Shown piece by piece: positions 10,561 through 19,210 of a DNA stretch of 37,711 bases. A model generated the notes under the pieces. The model was not told the DNA's origin, did not search any database, and was given only the letters and a program-made list of their open reading frames with translations. This stretch comes from Betaproteobacteria bacterium RIFCSPLOWO2_02_FULL_66_14 (GTDB lineage Bacteria > Pseudomonadota > Gammaproteobacteria > Burkholderiales > SG8-39). Both the position numbers and the translations under genes were made by a program. Every line of letters begins with the position of its first letter. Position 1 is the stretch's first letter. The DNA is taken from contig MERB01000060.1 of NCBI GenBank assembly GCA_001770475.1, positions 90,363 through 128,073 on the forward strand, given 5' to 3'.

Positions 10561-11730
10561 ATGTTCGAAATCGTGAATGAGCAGGCACAGGGGCCCGTGA
10601 TCAAGGTGATCGGCGTCGGCGGCGCCGGCGGCAACGCGATCAATCACATGATCCAGAAGGGCGTGGAAAAGGTTGAATTCATCGCGGTGAATACCGACGC
10701 GCAGGTGCTGGCGCGCAACCAGGCGCGCAACCAGATCCAGCTCGGTTCGAGCGGTCTGGGTGCCGGCGCGCGCCCGGAGGAGGCGAAAGCGGTCGCGCTG
10801 GCGGACCGCGAACGACTCGAGGAGACGATCGCGGGCGCGAACATGGTGTTCATCACCGCGGGGATGGGCGGCGGCACGGGCACCGGCGCCGCGCCGGTGA
10901 TCGCCGAGATCGCCCGTTCGCTCGGCGTGCTGACCGTCGCGGTCGTCACCAAGCCGTTCGCCTGGGAGGGTTCGAAACGGCTGAAGATCGCGGAGGCCGG
11001 GATCGAGGCGCTCGCGCCGCACACTGATTCGTTGATCGTGATCCTCAACGACAAGCTCGAGGAAATTCTGGGCGAGGAGGTGACTCAGCGGGAGGCCTTC
11101 CTGGCTGCCGACGACGTGTTGAACGGCGCGGTCGCGGGAATCGTCGAGGTGATTCACAACCCGGGCGACGTGAACGTCGACTTCCAGGACGTGCGCACGG
11201 TGATGTCGGAGCAGGGCATGGCGATGATGGGTTCGGCGTGCGCGAGCGGAATCGACCGCGCGCGAGTGGCCGCCGAGCAGGCAATCGCCTGCCCACTGCT
11301 CGAAGGCGTCAACCTTGCCGGCGCACGCGGCGTGCTCGTAAACATCACCGCCTCGAGCGAAACGCTCAAACTGCGCGAGACGCGCGAAGTCATGAACACG
11401 ATCCGCGCGTATGCGGCGGAGGATGCGACCATCATCTACGGCGGCGCGAGCGACGATTCGCTGCAGGACCAGTTGCGCGTGACGGTCATCGCGACCGGAC
11501 TCGGGGCGCCGCTTGCGATGCGTTCGGGCAAGCCGCAGCTGGTGGTTTCGCAAAAAACCGGGACCGACAACCAGTCGTTCGTGATGAACCTGTCGAACAC
11601 GGAGGTGCAGGGCCAGGTCGATACGCCCGCGGTATTTCGCAAGAACCGGGCCGCGCAGATCGAGGCGCTCGCGAACAGCGGGGTGGACAAGTACGACATC
11701 CCCGCCTTCTTGCGCAAGCAGGCGGATTAG
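10561..11730 (+). CDS. ftsZ: Cell division protein FtsZ
   Basis: FtsZ is the tubulin-like GTPase that forms the Z ring. The 389-residue product (E. coli 383) has IGVGGAGGNAINHMI at the N-terminus, the tubulin signature GGGTGTGAAPVIAE, the T7 loop NVDFQDVRTVM, and the conserved C-terminal peptide KYDIPAFLRKQAD that binds FtsA and ZipA/ZapD-type partners. A variable linker of about 45 residues lies before that peptide. The start follows a strong ribosome binding site. ZapD, a partner of the C-terminal peptide, is encoded later in the window. Confidence 0.98.
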   Translation: MFEIVNEQAQGPVIKVIGVGGAGGNAINHMIQKGVEKVEFIAVNTDAQVLARNQARNQIQLGSSGLGAGARPEEAKAVALADRERLEETIAGANMVFITAGMGGGTGTGAAPVIAEIARSLGVLTVAVVTKPFAWEGSKRLKIAEAGIEALAPHTDSLIVILNDKLEEILGEEVTQREAFLAADDVLNGAVAGIVEVIHNPGDVNVDFQDVRTVMSEQGMAMMGSACASGIDRARVAAEQAIACPLLEGVNLAGARGVLVNITASSETLKLRETREVMNTIRAYAAEDATIIYGGASDDSLQDQLRVTVIATGLGAPLAMRSGKPQLVVSQKTGTDNQSFVMNLSNTEVQGQVDTPAVFRKNRAAQIEALANSGVDKYDIPAFLRKQAD

Positions 11731-11763
11731 CGCGGCTCCAGCGGCGGCCGAGGTGCGTACGGG

Positions 11764-11794
11764 GCGGGCGTTTTCCCTTGCCTGGGACGCCCGC
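11764..11794 (+). promoter_or_regulatory. GC-rich hairpin between ftsZ and lpxC
   Basis: GCGGGCGT pairs perfectly with ACGCCCGC across a 15-base loop, and CCC/GGG inside the loop can extend the pairing. It lies 33 bases after the ftsZ stop and 30 before the lpxC ATG. No T-run follows, so it is not a standard intrinsic terminator. It may be an attenuator or an RNA stabiliser that separates the expression of the two genes. Confidence 0.4.
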
Positions 11795-11809
11795 GCGCAC
11801 TGCAGCGGT

Positions 11810-11815
11810 TAAAAT
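11810..11815 (+). promoter_or_regulatory. Possible -10 element of lpxC
   Basis: TAAAAT ends nine bases before the lpxC ATG. A start of transcription six to eight bases downstream would leave almost no leader. No convincing -35 is seen at 16-18 bases upstream, so this is a weak call. Confidence 0.3.
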
Positions 11816-11824
11816 GAGGCCGAC

Positions 11825-12739
11825 ATGCTCCGTCAGAGAACCCTGAAAACGGTCGTTTCGGCGACCGGCGTCGGCCTGCATACCGGGCGCAAGGTCGCGA
11901 TGACCCTGAGGCCCGCGCAACCGGACACCGGGATCGTGTTTCGCCGGATGGACCTCGATCCGCCGCTCGACGTGCCGGCGCGCGCCACCCTGGTTGGCGA
12001 GACGCGCCTGTGTTCCTGTCTGGTGCGCGACGGCGTCAAGATTTACACCGTGGAGCACCTGATGTCCGCGCTGGCGGGGCTCGGCATCGACAATGCGTAT
12101 GTCGATCTGGACGGTCCCGAGGTCCCGATCATGGACGGCAGCGCCGCGCCTTTCGCGTTGCTGATCCAGCAGGCCGGAATCGAATCGCAGGGCACGCCGA
12201 AGCGCTTCCTACGCGTCACGCGGCGGGTCGAAGTGCGCGACGGCGACAAATTGGCGCGCCTCGAGCCCTACGATGGCTTCAAGCTGTCGTTTTCGATTTC
12301 CTACGATCACCCCGTAATCGAACGCTCGGCCAACGCGCTCAGCCTGGACTTCGCCGACACTTCCTACCTGAAGGAGGTGGCGCGCGCGCGGACCTACGGA
12401 TTCATGCACGACGTCGAAGCGCTGCGCGAGAGCGGCCTCGCCCTTGGCGGGGGGCTGGACAACGCCGTGGTGCTCGACGAATACCGGGTGCTGAACGCCG
12501 AGGGCCTTCGCTTCACCGATGAATTCATTCGCCACAAACTGCTCGATGCCGTGGGCGATCTCTACCTGCTCGGCAAACCACTGCTGGGGTCGTTTTCGGC
12601 CCACAAGTCGGGCCACGCGCTCAACAACCGGTTGCTGCTGGCGCTGCTCGGCGACCCGGCGGCAAGTGAAGTCGTGACCTTCGAAAGGGCCGAAGAGGCT
12701 CCCCCGCGAATCGTGCGACTCGTCGGCCAACTGGCTTGA
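11825..12739 (+). CDS. lpxC: UDP-3-O-acyl-N-acetylglucosamine deacetylase
   Basis: LpxC is the zinc deacetylase of the committed step of lipid A synthesis, in the cytosol. The 304-residue product (E. coli 305) begins [21 protein letters not shown]. It shows the first zinc histidine in [16 protein letters not shown] and the second zinc site in [15 protein letters not shown], plus the catalytic histidine region [11 protein letters not shown]. No ribosome binding site is visible before the ATG. Its presence after ftsZ shows a lipopolysaccharide-making Gram-negative host, and this is the standard proteobacterial place for it. Confidence 0.98.
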   Translation: MLRQRTLKTVVSATGVGLHTGRKVAMTLRPAQPDTGIVFRRMDLDPPLDVPARATLVGETRLCSCLVRDGVKIYTVEHLMSALAGLGIDNAYVDLDGPEVPIMDGSAAPFALLIQQAGIESQGTPKRFLRVTRRVEVRDGDKLARLEPYDGFKLSFSISYDHPVIERSANALSLDFADTSYLKEVARARTYGFMHDVEALRESGLALGGGLDNAVVLDEYRVLNAEGLRFTDEFIRHKLLDAVGDLYLLGKPLLGSFSAHKSGHALNNRLLLALLGDPAASEVVTFERAEEAPPRIVRLVGQLA

Positions 12740-12788
12740 GCTGCGGGTCGCCCGGACACGGCTGACCCCCCCCTGCGTACCCGGCGCC

Positions 12789-13262
12789 TCATTTTCTCTG
12801 CGGCTGCCCGGCCGCCGCCACGGTCGGGCGCTGCTCGCGGTCCAGGAGTTTCTTCAAGGCCTGCCTCGCCGGCGAGTCGCCCAGGGTATCGTAAAGCGCT
12901 GATAATGCTGAATATCCTGCCGGAGACAGGCGTCTTCCGGGCGTCGCGCCAGAACGCAATCTGTTGACCGCAGCGGGTTGCACCCTCACCGAAACTGAAT
13001 TAACCTTCGCGCCCTGCTGCAACAAAAAATCGGACAAGGAAGGGAGCAGCAGCCTGAGTTTGGCGCCAGCGGCTGCATTGGCAGCCAGCAGAATCAATCG
13101 ACCGTCTCGCAGGTTGGAGGCGCGCACCATGGCGGCCAGTTCGGGCGGAAGGAATTCATTGCAATACCTGTTCAACCGGAGAATTTCGCGCGTTTTCGCG
13201 ACCAGAGGTTGAAAGGTGTCGTCGGCCGAAAGGAACTGCTCGATCTGGGTTGAGCGCGGCAC
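12789..13262 (-). CDS. DUF721 (DciA-like) family protein
   Basis: This antiparallel gene converges on lpxC and starts 27 bases from the M23 peptidase start on the other strand. The frame is open much further upstream, but the likely start is the GTG at 13262, giving 157 residues. The core (about residues 20-100) reads like DUF721: a helix around QPLVAKTREILRLN, LPPELAAMVRASNLRDGRLILLAAN, and LLPSLSDFLLQQGAKVNSVSVRVQ. DUF721 includes DciA, a loader of the replicative helicase in bacteria lacking DnaC. Members between lpxC and secA are common in betaproteobacteria. Its base composition is less GC-rich than its neighbours. The start and the DciA role are uncertain; the family call is moderately sure. 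Confidence 0.7.
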   Translation of the reverse strand: MPRSTQIEQFLSADDTFQPLVAKTREILRLNRYCNEFLPPELAAMVRASNLRDGRLILLAANAAAGAKLRLLLPSLSDFLLQQGAKVNSVSVRVQPAAVNRLRSGATPGRRLSPAGYSALSALYDTLGDSPARQALKKLLDREQRPTVAAAGQPQRK

Positions 13263-13289
13263 GGGTGGAGTGCAGATAGGAAACGAATA

Positions 13290-14261
13290 GTGCAGGTTAT
13301 CCTGATCTCTCACCGGCTGGCAAAGGCGAAGACGCTGACGTTGTCGTCGCGTCACGCAATCGTCTCGCTGGCGCTGGCGCTGGGGCTGCTGGTGGGGATG
13401 ACCGCGGCGCTGTATTGGCTGACGCTGCAGTTTGCGGCCGATCTGAAGCTGCCGGTGTTCCAGCAGCTTGCGGCGGCTTCGCACAAGAGCGAGACCGAGC
13501 GCGCGCGCGAGTTCATGCAGCAGAATCTGAACGCAATGGCGGTCAAAATGGGAGAGATGCAGGCCCAGTTGACGCGCCTCGATGCGCTCGGCGAGCGGCT
13601 TTCGGGCCTCGTCGGCATCCGTCCCCAGGATTTCCGATTCTCCGAAGTTCCCGGTCTGGGCGGTGCGCAGTCGACTTCGATTCGACCGCAGGATCTGTCG
13701 ATGGCCGAATTCGGCGACCGGCTTGCGATGCTCTCGCGTGAAATGGAGCAGCGCACCGACATGCTGAGCGTGCTCGAGGCGCAGCTTTTCGAGCGTACGG
13801 TGAAAAACAAGGCGCTGCCGACGATGATGCCGGTCGACGTGACCTTCAATGCCTCGGGATTCGGCATGCGCATCGACCCGATCACCGGGCAGCGCGCGAT
13901 GCACGAAGGGATCGATTTCCTGGTCGATCCCGGAACCCCGGTGGCGGCCGCGGCCGGCGGCGTGGTGCAGTCCGCCGGCTACCATCCGCAGTACGGGCAT
14001 TACATCGATATCGATCACGGCAGCGACCTCGTGACGCGCTACGCGCACCTGTCGAAGATCCTGGTGCAGGAGGGCGCCGTGGTGCAGCGGGGCCGCACCA
14101 TCGCTCGGTCTGGCAACAGTGGCCGCTCGACCGGTCCGCATCTGCATTTTGAAGTCCGTTTCCGCGGCGTGGCGCAAAACCCGTCGCGTTTCCTGCTTGC
14201 CGCGGACCCGCAGCTTCCCGGTGCGCGCCCGAGCGGCGGGAAGTTGGCGAGCAGCCGCTGA
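13290..14261 (+). CDS. Membrane-anchored M23 (LytM-type) peptidase
   Basis: This is a predicted periplasmic zinc endopeptidase or amidase activator acting on peptidoglycan. The 323-residue product has a short cytoplasmic N-terminus, one membrane segment at about residues 25-47 (AIVSLALALGLLVGM onward), and a coiled-coil stretch (about 70-110). The M23 domain spans about residues 185-300. Zinc ligands and catalytic residues look intact: MHEGIDF gives HxxxD and GPHLHFEV gives HxH, so it is probably an active enzyme rather than an EnvC-like degenerate one. The start is GTG at 13290. It sits directly upstream of secA, where E. coli has secM. Confidence 0.93.
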   Translation: MQVILISHRLAKAKTLTLSSRHAIVSLALALGLLVGMTAALYWLTLQFAADLKLPVFQQLAAASHKSETERAREFMQQNLNAMAVKMGEMQAQLTRLDALGERLSGLVGIRPQDFRFSEVPGLGGAQSTSIRPQDLSMAEFGDRLAMLSREMEQRTDMLSVLEAQLFERTVKNKALPTMMPVDVTFNASGFGMRIDPITGQRAMHEGIDFLVDPGTPVAAAAGGVVQSAGYHPQYGHYIDIDHGSDLVTRYAHLSKILVQEGAVVQRGRTIARSGNSGRSTGPHLHFEVRFRGVAQNPSRFLLAADPQLPGARPSGGKLASSR

Positions 14262-14266
14262 AGCGC

Positions 14267-14289
14267 CGCCGAAGCCGCCGGCTTCGGCG
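14267..14289 (+). promoter_or_regulatory. Perfect 10-bp hairpin downstream of the M23 gene, upstream of secA
   Basis: CGCCGAAGCC and GGCTTCGGCG are perfect inverted repeats with a three-base loop, beginning six bases after the M23 stop. It is followed by TGATAAAAT rather than a T-run. It could be a weak terminator of the upstream gene, an mRNA stabiliser, or a site near a secA promoter, for which TAAAAT at 14293-14298 is a possible -10. Confidence 0.55.
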
Positions 14290-14310
14290 TGATAAAATCG
14301 CTCATTTTTC

Positions 14311-14336
14311 CGGGGGTTAGCACGCCTAGGCCCCCG
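14311..14336 (+). promoter_or_regulatory. Hairpin over the secA translation start region
   Basis: CGGGGG pairs with CCCCCG, leaving a 14-base loop. The 3' arm ends five bases before the secA ATG, and the only Shine-Dalgarno-like AGG (14328-14330) sits at the edge of the loop. Folding would hinder ribosome access. Regulation of secA translation by RNA structure is known in E. coli, but its use here is inference. Confidence 0.45.
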
Positions 14337-14341
14337 TCTTC

Positions 14342-17095
14342 ATGATCACCAACGTTCTGACCAAGATTTTCGGCAGTCGCAACGACCGGCTGCTCAAGCA
14401 GTATTCGCGCACGGTCACGCGCGTGAACGCGCTGGAACCCGCGACGGCGAAGCTGACCGACGCGGAACTGCGCGCGAAGACCGACGAACTGAGAAGGCGC
14501 TTCGCGGAAAAACTCGCCGGCGTTCCCGCCGCGGAGGCCGCGGAGGCCGAGCGGCGGGCGCTCGACGAACTGCTTCCCGAGGCCTTTGCGGTGGTGCGCG
14601 AGACCGGCAAGCGCACGGTGCGAATGCGCCACTTCGACGTGCAGCTGATCGGCGGAATGGTGCTGCACTACGGCAAGATCGCCGAAATGCGCACCGGCGA
14701 GGGCAAGACGCTGGTCGCGACGCTGCCGGCGTACCTCAACGCGTTGACCGGCAAGGGCGTACACATCGTCACGGTGAACGATTACCTGGCGCGACGCGAT
14801 GCGGAATGGATGGGGAAGATCTTCGGCTTCCTCGGACTGACGGTCGGAGTGAACATCCCGCAGATGGATCCGGAGGACAAGCGCCGCGCGTATGCCGCCG
14901 ACATCACCTACGGCACGAACAATGAATTCGGCTTCGATTACCTGCGCGACAACATGGCGATGCGGATCGAGGAGCGCTACCAGCGCGGACTGCATTACGC
15001 GATCGTCGACGAGGTCGATTCCATCCTGATCGACGAGGCGCGCACGCCGCTGATCATTTCGGGGCAGGCGGAAGACCGCACCGAGATCTATCAGCGCATG
15101 AATCAGGTGCCGCCCCTGCTCACGCGCCAGGCCGAGGAGAAGGGGCCCGGGGATTTCTGGGTCGACGAGAAGAACCACCAGATTTTGCTTTCGGAGGCCG
15201 GACACGCGAAGTCCGAGGAGATTCTCGCGCGCGTCGGCTTTCTGCCGCAGGGGGCAAGCCTGTACGAGCCGGCCTACATCAATCTCGTGCACCACCTGTA
15301 CGCAGCGCTGCGCGCGCACCACCTGTTCCACCGCGACCAGCACTACGTCGTTCAGGAAGGCGAGGTGATGATCGTCGACGAGTTCACCGGGCGGCTGATG
15401 CACGGCCGGCGCTGGTCCGACGGACTGCACCAGGCGGTCGAGGCGAAGGAGGGCGTCTCGATCCAGAGCGAGAACCAGACGCTTGCCTCGATCACCTTCC
15501 AGAACTACTTCAGGCTGTACCGCAAGCTCGCAGGTATGACCGGAACCGCCGACACCGAGGCCTACGAATTCCAGGAGATCTACGGCCTGGAAACGGTGGT
15601 CATTCCTACCAACGTACCGATGATCCGCGACGACCGTCAGGACCAGGTCTATCGAACGGTGCAGGAGAAGTTCGACGCGATCATCGCAGATATCTCAGAT
15701 TGCCATACCCGCGGCCAGCCGGTGCTGGTCGGGACGACTTCGATCGAAAATTCCGAACTGCTGTCCGGCAAGCTGCAGGAGCAGAAGCTGCCGCATCAGG
15801 TCCTGAACGCCAAGCAGCACGCGCGCGAGGCGGAAATCGTGGCGCAGGCCGGCCGGCCCGGCGTGATCACGATCGCCACCAACATGGCGGGTCGGGGCAC
15901 CGACATCGTGCTCGGCGGCAACGTCGAAAAGCAGTGCGAGCTGATCGAGGCCGACTCCGCGATCGCTCCCGGCGACGCGCAGCAGCGTGTCGAACGGCTG
16001 CGCAGCGAGTGGCAGGAGCTGCACGACCGGGTGATCAAGGCGGGCGGGCTGCACATCGTCGGCACCGAACGGCACGAATCGCGCCGGGTCGACAACCAGT
16101 TGCGAGGGCGCGCCGGGCGCCAGGGCGATCCCGGGTCCTCGCGCTTTTACCTCTCGCTCGAGGATCCTTTGCTGCGGATCTTCGCCGGCGAGCGCATCAA
16201 CCGCATCATGGTGATGCTGAAGATGCCGCCGGGCGAGGCGATCGAGCACCGCATGGTGACGCGCTCGCTGGAGAGCGCGCAGCGCAAGGTGGAGGCGCGC
16301 AACTTCGACATCCGCAAGCAGTTGCTGGAATACGACGACGTGTCGAACGACCAGCGCAAGACGATCTATGCGCTGCGCAACGAATTGCTGGATTCCGAGG
16401 ATGTGTCGGCGCGGATCGCCGACCTGAGGGCCGGGGTGGCCACCGACCTGTTCCGCCAGTTCGTTCCGGAGGAAAGCGTCGAGGAGCAGTGGAGCATCGG
16501 CGGGCTCGAGGGCGCGCTCAAGCAGGAACTCGGCCTCGCGCTGCCAGTGCAGTCCTGGCTCGAGGCGGAATCCGAGCTCGATGCCGACGCGCTGCTTGCG
16601 CGCATCCTCGAGCGCGCGAACGCCGCCTACGCGGAAAAAATCCCGACTGGCGCGGAAACCGCGTTCCACCAGTACGAGCGCTACGTGATGCTTCAGATCC
16701 TCGACGCGCACTGGCGCGAGCACCTCGCGGCGCTCGATCACCTGCGTCAGGGGATCCATCTTCGCGGCTACGCGCAGAAAAATCCGAAGCAGGAGTACAA
16801 GCGCGAAGCGTTCGAGCTGTTCGGAACGATGCTCGAGGCGGTCAAGCTCGAAGTCACCCGGAACCTGATGGCGGTGGAGATCCGTGCGACCGAGGAAGTG
16901 CCTCAGGCCGATGTCGCGCAGCACGTCGAAAACGTCCGGCTGCAGCATGCGGAATACGAGGAGGCGCTCGCCGAGGCCGCCGAGCCGAAGAAGCCGCAAC
17001 CCGTCGTGCGGCCGGCGACCAAGGTCGGGCGGAACGAACCCTGCCCCTGCGGCTCGGGAAAGAAATACAAGCACTGTCACGGCAAGCTGAACTGA
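14342..17095 (+). CDS. secA: Preprotein translocase ATPase SecA
   Basis: SecA is the motor that drives unfolded preproteins through SecYEG. The 917-residue product (E. coli 901) has the first nucleotide-binding fold with Walker [18 protein letters not shown], the DEAD-like sequence [28 protein letters not shown], a second nucleotide fold with [13 protein letters not shown] and [12 protein letters not shown], and the helical scaffold and wing. It ends in the C-terminal zinc tail [15 protein letters not shown], which binds SecB and phospholipid. The ATG at 14342 has no clear ribosome binding site and is preceded by two hairpins. Its stop overlaps the argJ start by one base. Confidence 0.98.
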   Translation: MITNVLTKIFGSRNDRLLKQYSRTVTRVNALEPATAKLTDAELRAKTDELRRRFAEKLAGVPAAEAAEAERRALDELLPEAFAVVRETGKRTVRMRHFDVQLIGGMVLHYGKIAEMRTGEGKTLVATLPAYLNALTGKGVHIVTVNDYLARRDAEWMGKIFGFLGLTVGVNIPQMDPEDKRRAYAADITYGTNNEFGFDYLRDNMAMRIEERYQRGLHYAIVDEVDSILIDEARTPLIISGQAEDRTEIYQRMNQVPPLLTRQAEEKGPGDFWVDEKNHQILLSEAGHAKSEEILARVGFLPQGASLYEPAYINLVHHLYAALRAHHLFHRDQHYVVQEGEVMIVDEFTGRLMHGRRWSDGLHQAVEAKEGVSIQSENQTLASITFQNYFRLYRKLAGMTGTADTEAYEFQEIYGLETVVIPTNVPMIRDDRQDQVYRTVQEKFDAIIADISDCHTRGQPVLVGTTSIENSELLSGKLQEQKLPHQVLNAKQHAREAEIVAQAGRPGVITIATNMAGRGTDIVLGGNVEKQCELIEADSAIAPGDAQQRVERLRSEWQELHDRVIKAGGLHIVGTERHESRRVDNQLRGRAGRQGDPGSSRFYLSLEDPLLRIFAGERINRIMVMLKMPPGEAIEHRMVTRSLESAQRKVEARNFDIRKQLLEYDDVSNDQRKTIYALRNELLDSEDVSARIADLRAGVATDLFRQFVPEESVEEQWSIGGLEGALKQELGLALPVQSWLEAESELDADALLARILERANAAYAEKIPTGAETAFHQYERYVMLQILDAHWREHLAALDHLRQGIHLRGYAQKNPKQEYKREAFELFGTMLEAVKLEVTRNLMAVEIRATEEVPQADVAQHVENVRLQHAEYEEALAEAAEPKKPQPVVRPATKVGRNEPCPCGSGKKYKHCHGKLN

Positions 17096-18306
17096 TGGCC
17101 GTCAATCTCCCGCCGCCGGACCCGGCGCGGCTTCTTCGGGTTCCGGGATTCGAACTCGGTGTCGCCAAGGCCGGCATTCGCAAACCGAACCGCCGGGATT
17201 TGCTGGTGATGCGGCTCGCGCGGGGCGCTACGGCGGCGGCCGTGTTCACGCGCAACCGCTTCTGCGCCGCGCCGGTGATTCTGGCGAAACGACATCTCGG
17301 CGGCAATGTCCGCGCACTCATCGTCAACACGGGCAACGCCAACGCCGGCACGGGCAGGGACGGACTGCGACGCGCGCTGCAGGTGTGCGAATCGCTCGCC
17401 GCTCGGCTCGGCTGCCGGACGCAGGAGGTTTTGCCGTTTTCCACCGGCGTAATCATGGAGATGCTTCCGGTCGAGCGGATCTGCGCCGGTCTGCCTCGGG
17501 CGGTCGGCAACCTGCGCGAGGACAATTGGGCCGACGCGGCCGAAGCGATCATGACGACCGACACCGTGGCGAAGGCAGCATCGCGCCGCGTGCGCCTTTC
17601 GGGGGGCATCGCGGTCGTGACCGGGATCGCGAAGGGCGCCGGGATGATCCGTCCCGACATGGCGACGATGCTCGCGTTCATCGCGACCGATGCGCGGGTG
17701 GGCAGGCGCGAGCTGCGGCGCATTACGCATCAGGCGGCGGACGGATCCTTCAATGCCATCACGGTGGATGGAGACACTTCGACGAATGATGCGTTCGTGT
17801 GTCTTGCCTCCGGCCGTGGGCCGGAGGCGAGATCGAGGAAAGACCTCGATGCACTGGGCGCGGCCATCGCCGATGTCGCGCAGCGGCTCGCGCAGGCTGT
17901 CGTGCGCGACGGCGAGGGCGCAACCAAGTTCGTCACGATTCGCGTCGAGCGCGGCCGCAGCGAGGCGGAATGCCGCAAGGTCGCGTACGCGATCGCGCAT
18001 TCGCCTCTCGTGAAGACGGCGTTTTTCGCCTCCGACCCCAACCTCGGCCGGATCCTCGCCGCGATCGGCAATTCCGGCGTGCCGGCCCTCGATACTGACA
18101 AGGTCGCCCTGTACATGGACCAGGTCCGGGTGGCAAAAGGTGGCGGTCGCGATCCGCGCTACCGTGAAGAGCAAGGTTTGGCGGTGATGCAAAAGCCCGA
18201 GTTCACGGTGCGCGCAGTGCTCAACCGCGGCCGCGGCTCGGCCACGGTCTGGACCTGCGATCTATCCTTCGACTACGTGAAAATCAACGCCGAGTACCGC
18301 ACGTGA
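17095..18306 (+). CDS. argJ: Bifunctional glutamate N-acetyltransferase/amino-acid acetyltransferase
   Basis: ArgJ recycles the acetyl group between N-acetylornithine and glutamate in the cyclic arginine pathway, and many members also use acetyl-CoA. The 403-residue proenzyme shows [21 protein letters not shown], and the self-cleavage region [16 protein letters not shown], where Thr191 would become the nucleophile of the beta chain. The late motif [16 protein letters not shown] and the ending [12 protein letters not shown] are typical. The ATG overlaps the secA stop by one base, and the stop overlaps the GTG of the next gene. The link to secA is positional only; this neighbourhood is frequent in betaproteobacteria. 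Confidence 0.96.
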   Translation: MAVNLPPPDPARLLRVPGFELGVAKAGIRKPNRRDLLVMRLARGATAAAVFTRNRFCAAPVILAKRHLGGNVRALIVNTGNANAGTGRDGLRRALQVCESLAARLGCRTQEVLPFSTGVIMEMLPVERICAGLPRAVGNLREDNWADAAEAIMTTDTVAKAASRRVRLSGGIAVVTGIAKGAGMIRPDMATMLAFIATDARVGRRELRRITHQAADGSFNAITVDGDTSTNDAFVCLASGRGPEARSRKDLDALGAAIADVAQRLAQAVVRDGEGATKFVTIRVERGRSEAECRKVAYAIAHSPLVKTAFFASDPNLGRILAAIGNSGVPALDTDKVALYMDQVRVAKGGGRDPRYREEQGLAVMQKPEFTVRAVLNRGRGSATVWTCDLSFDYVKINAEYRT

Positions 18307-19199
18307 GCCAAGACCTGCAGAAACTGCTCCAGAAGCTGGACGACCTGCTTCCCCCGCCGCCGCCGCCGACCGACTGGAAGGCCAGCGTCGCCTTTCGCTG
18401 GCGCAAGGACGCTCGCGGGCGCGGCTTCCTGCAGCCGGTGCGCCACGTGCACCGCATCCGGCTCGCCGACCTGCGCGGGATCGATGCCCAGATCCGCAGG
18501 GTCGAGCAGAACACGCGCCAGTTTCTCGAGCGGCGTCCGGCGAACAACGTGCTGCTCACGGGCGCCCGCGGCACCGGCAAGTCCTCGATCGTCAAGGGCT
18601 TGCTCAACAAGTACGCGCGGACCGGGCTGCGGCTGATCGAGATCGAGAAGAACGATCTCGTCGACCTGCCGGAGCTGGTCGATCGGGTCTCCGCGCGCGA
18701 GGAGCGCTTCGTCGTGTTCTGCGACGATCTCACCTTCGAGGCCGGGGAGGCCGGCTACATCGCGCTGAAGGTGGCGCTCGACGGTTCGATCTCGACCACA
18801 TCCGAGAACCTGCTCATCTACGCGACCTCGAACCGGCGGCACCTGATGCCGGAGTACATGCAGGAAAATCTCGACACGAAATACGTCGGCGAGGAAATAC
18901 ACCCCGGCGAATCGGTCGAGGAGAAGATCTCGCTTTCGGAGCGCTTCGGACTGTGGGTGTCGTTCTATCCGTTCGATCAGGACGAGTACCTGCAGATCGT
19001 CGCGCACTGGCTCGGTTCGTTCGGCTGCTCGCCGAGGGAGGCCGAAGCCGCGCGCGAGGAGGCCTTGCAGTGGTCGCTGCAGCGCGGCTCCCGCAGCGGC
19101 CGCGTCGCCTACCAGTTCGCGCGGGACTGGGCAGGGCGGCACGCGAGCGGGAAAAAAGGGTCAGACCCCCTTTCCCGCAACAAGAGAAAAGGGGTCTGA
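18303..19199 (+). CDS. DUF815 family AAA+-like ATPase
   Basis: This 298-residue protein belongs to DUF815, an uncharacterised P-loop ATPase family. Walker A is [15 protein letters not shown] (about residue 85), Walker B is [11 protein letters not shown], and a sensor-like [11 protein letters not shown] follows. A proline run ([11 protein letters not shown]) lies near the N-terminus. The GTG start overlaps the argJ stop (GTGA). The last 15 or so residues ([15 protein letters not shown]) and the stop codon come from a REPIN-like repeat, so the native C-terminus has probably been replaced; the family core seems to end near FARDWAG. Its biological role is unknown. Confidence is high in the family and nil in a specific function. 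Confidence 0.88.
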   Translation: MSQDLQKLLQKLDDLLPPPPPPTDWKASVAFRWRKDARGRGFLQPVRHVHRIRLADLRGIDAQIRRVEQNTRQFLERRPANNVLLTGARGTGKSSIVKGLLNKYARTGLRLIEIEKNDLVDLPELVDRVSAREERFVVFCDDLTFEAGEAGYIALKVALDGSISTTSENLLIYATSNRRHLMPEYMQENLDTKYVGEEIHPGESVEEKISLSERFGLWVSFYPFDQDEYLQIVAHWLGSFGCSPREAEAAREEALQWSLQRGSRSGRVAYQFARDWAGRHASGKKGSDPLSRNKRKGV

Positions 19200-19210
19200 C
19201 CCCTTTTTCC
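19149..19210. repeat. REPIN-like inverted pair of palindromic repeats
   Basis: Two copies of an AAAAGGGGTCTGACCCCTTTT-like palindrome lie in opposite orientation, separated by about a dozen bases. The right copy is a perfect palindrome around a central T, and the left copy differs from its mirror by small length changes in the A and G runs. Such GGGTCAGACCC elements are widespread in proteobacterial genomes, and paired REP-type elements are moved by RAYT transposases; none is encoded in this window. The left copy supplies the end of the DUF815 ORF, and the right copy ends immediately before the Nudix ATG. Confidence 0.8.

Noticed and set aside
8136-10643. 835-residue minus-strand ORF across ddlB, ftsQ and ftsA
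   Set aside because: It is a high-GC shadow frame opposite three well-recognised genes; its arginine/histidine/alanine-rich translation has no family motifs.
12964-13212. 82-residue plus-strand ORF between lpxC and the M23 gene
   Set aside because: It is the shadow of the DUF721 gene on the other strand and lacks a ribosome binding site or recognisable domain.
13290-14261. M23 gene as a SecM homologue because of its place before secA
   Set aside because: The protein is a clear M23 peptidase with an intact active site and no arrest motif before its own stop codon.
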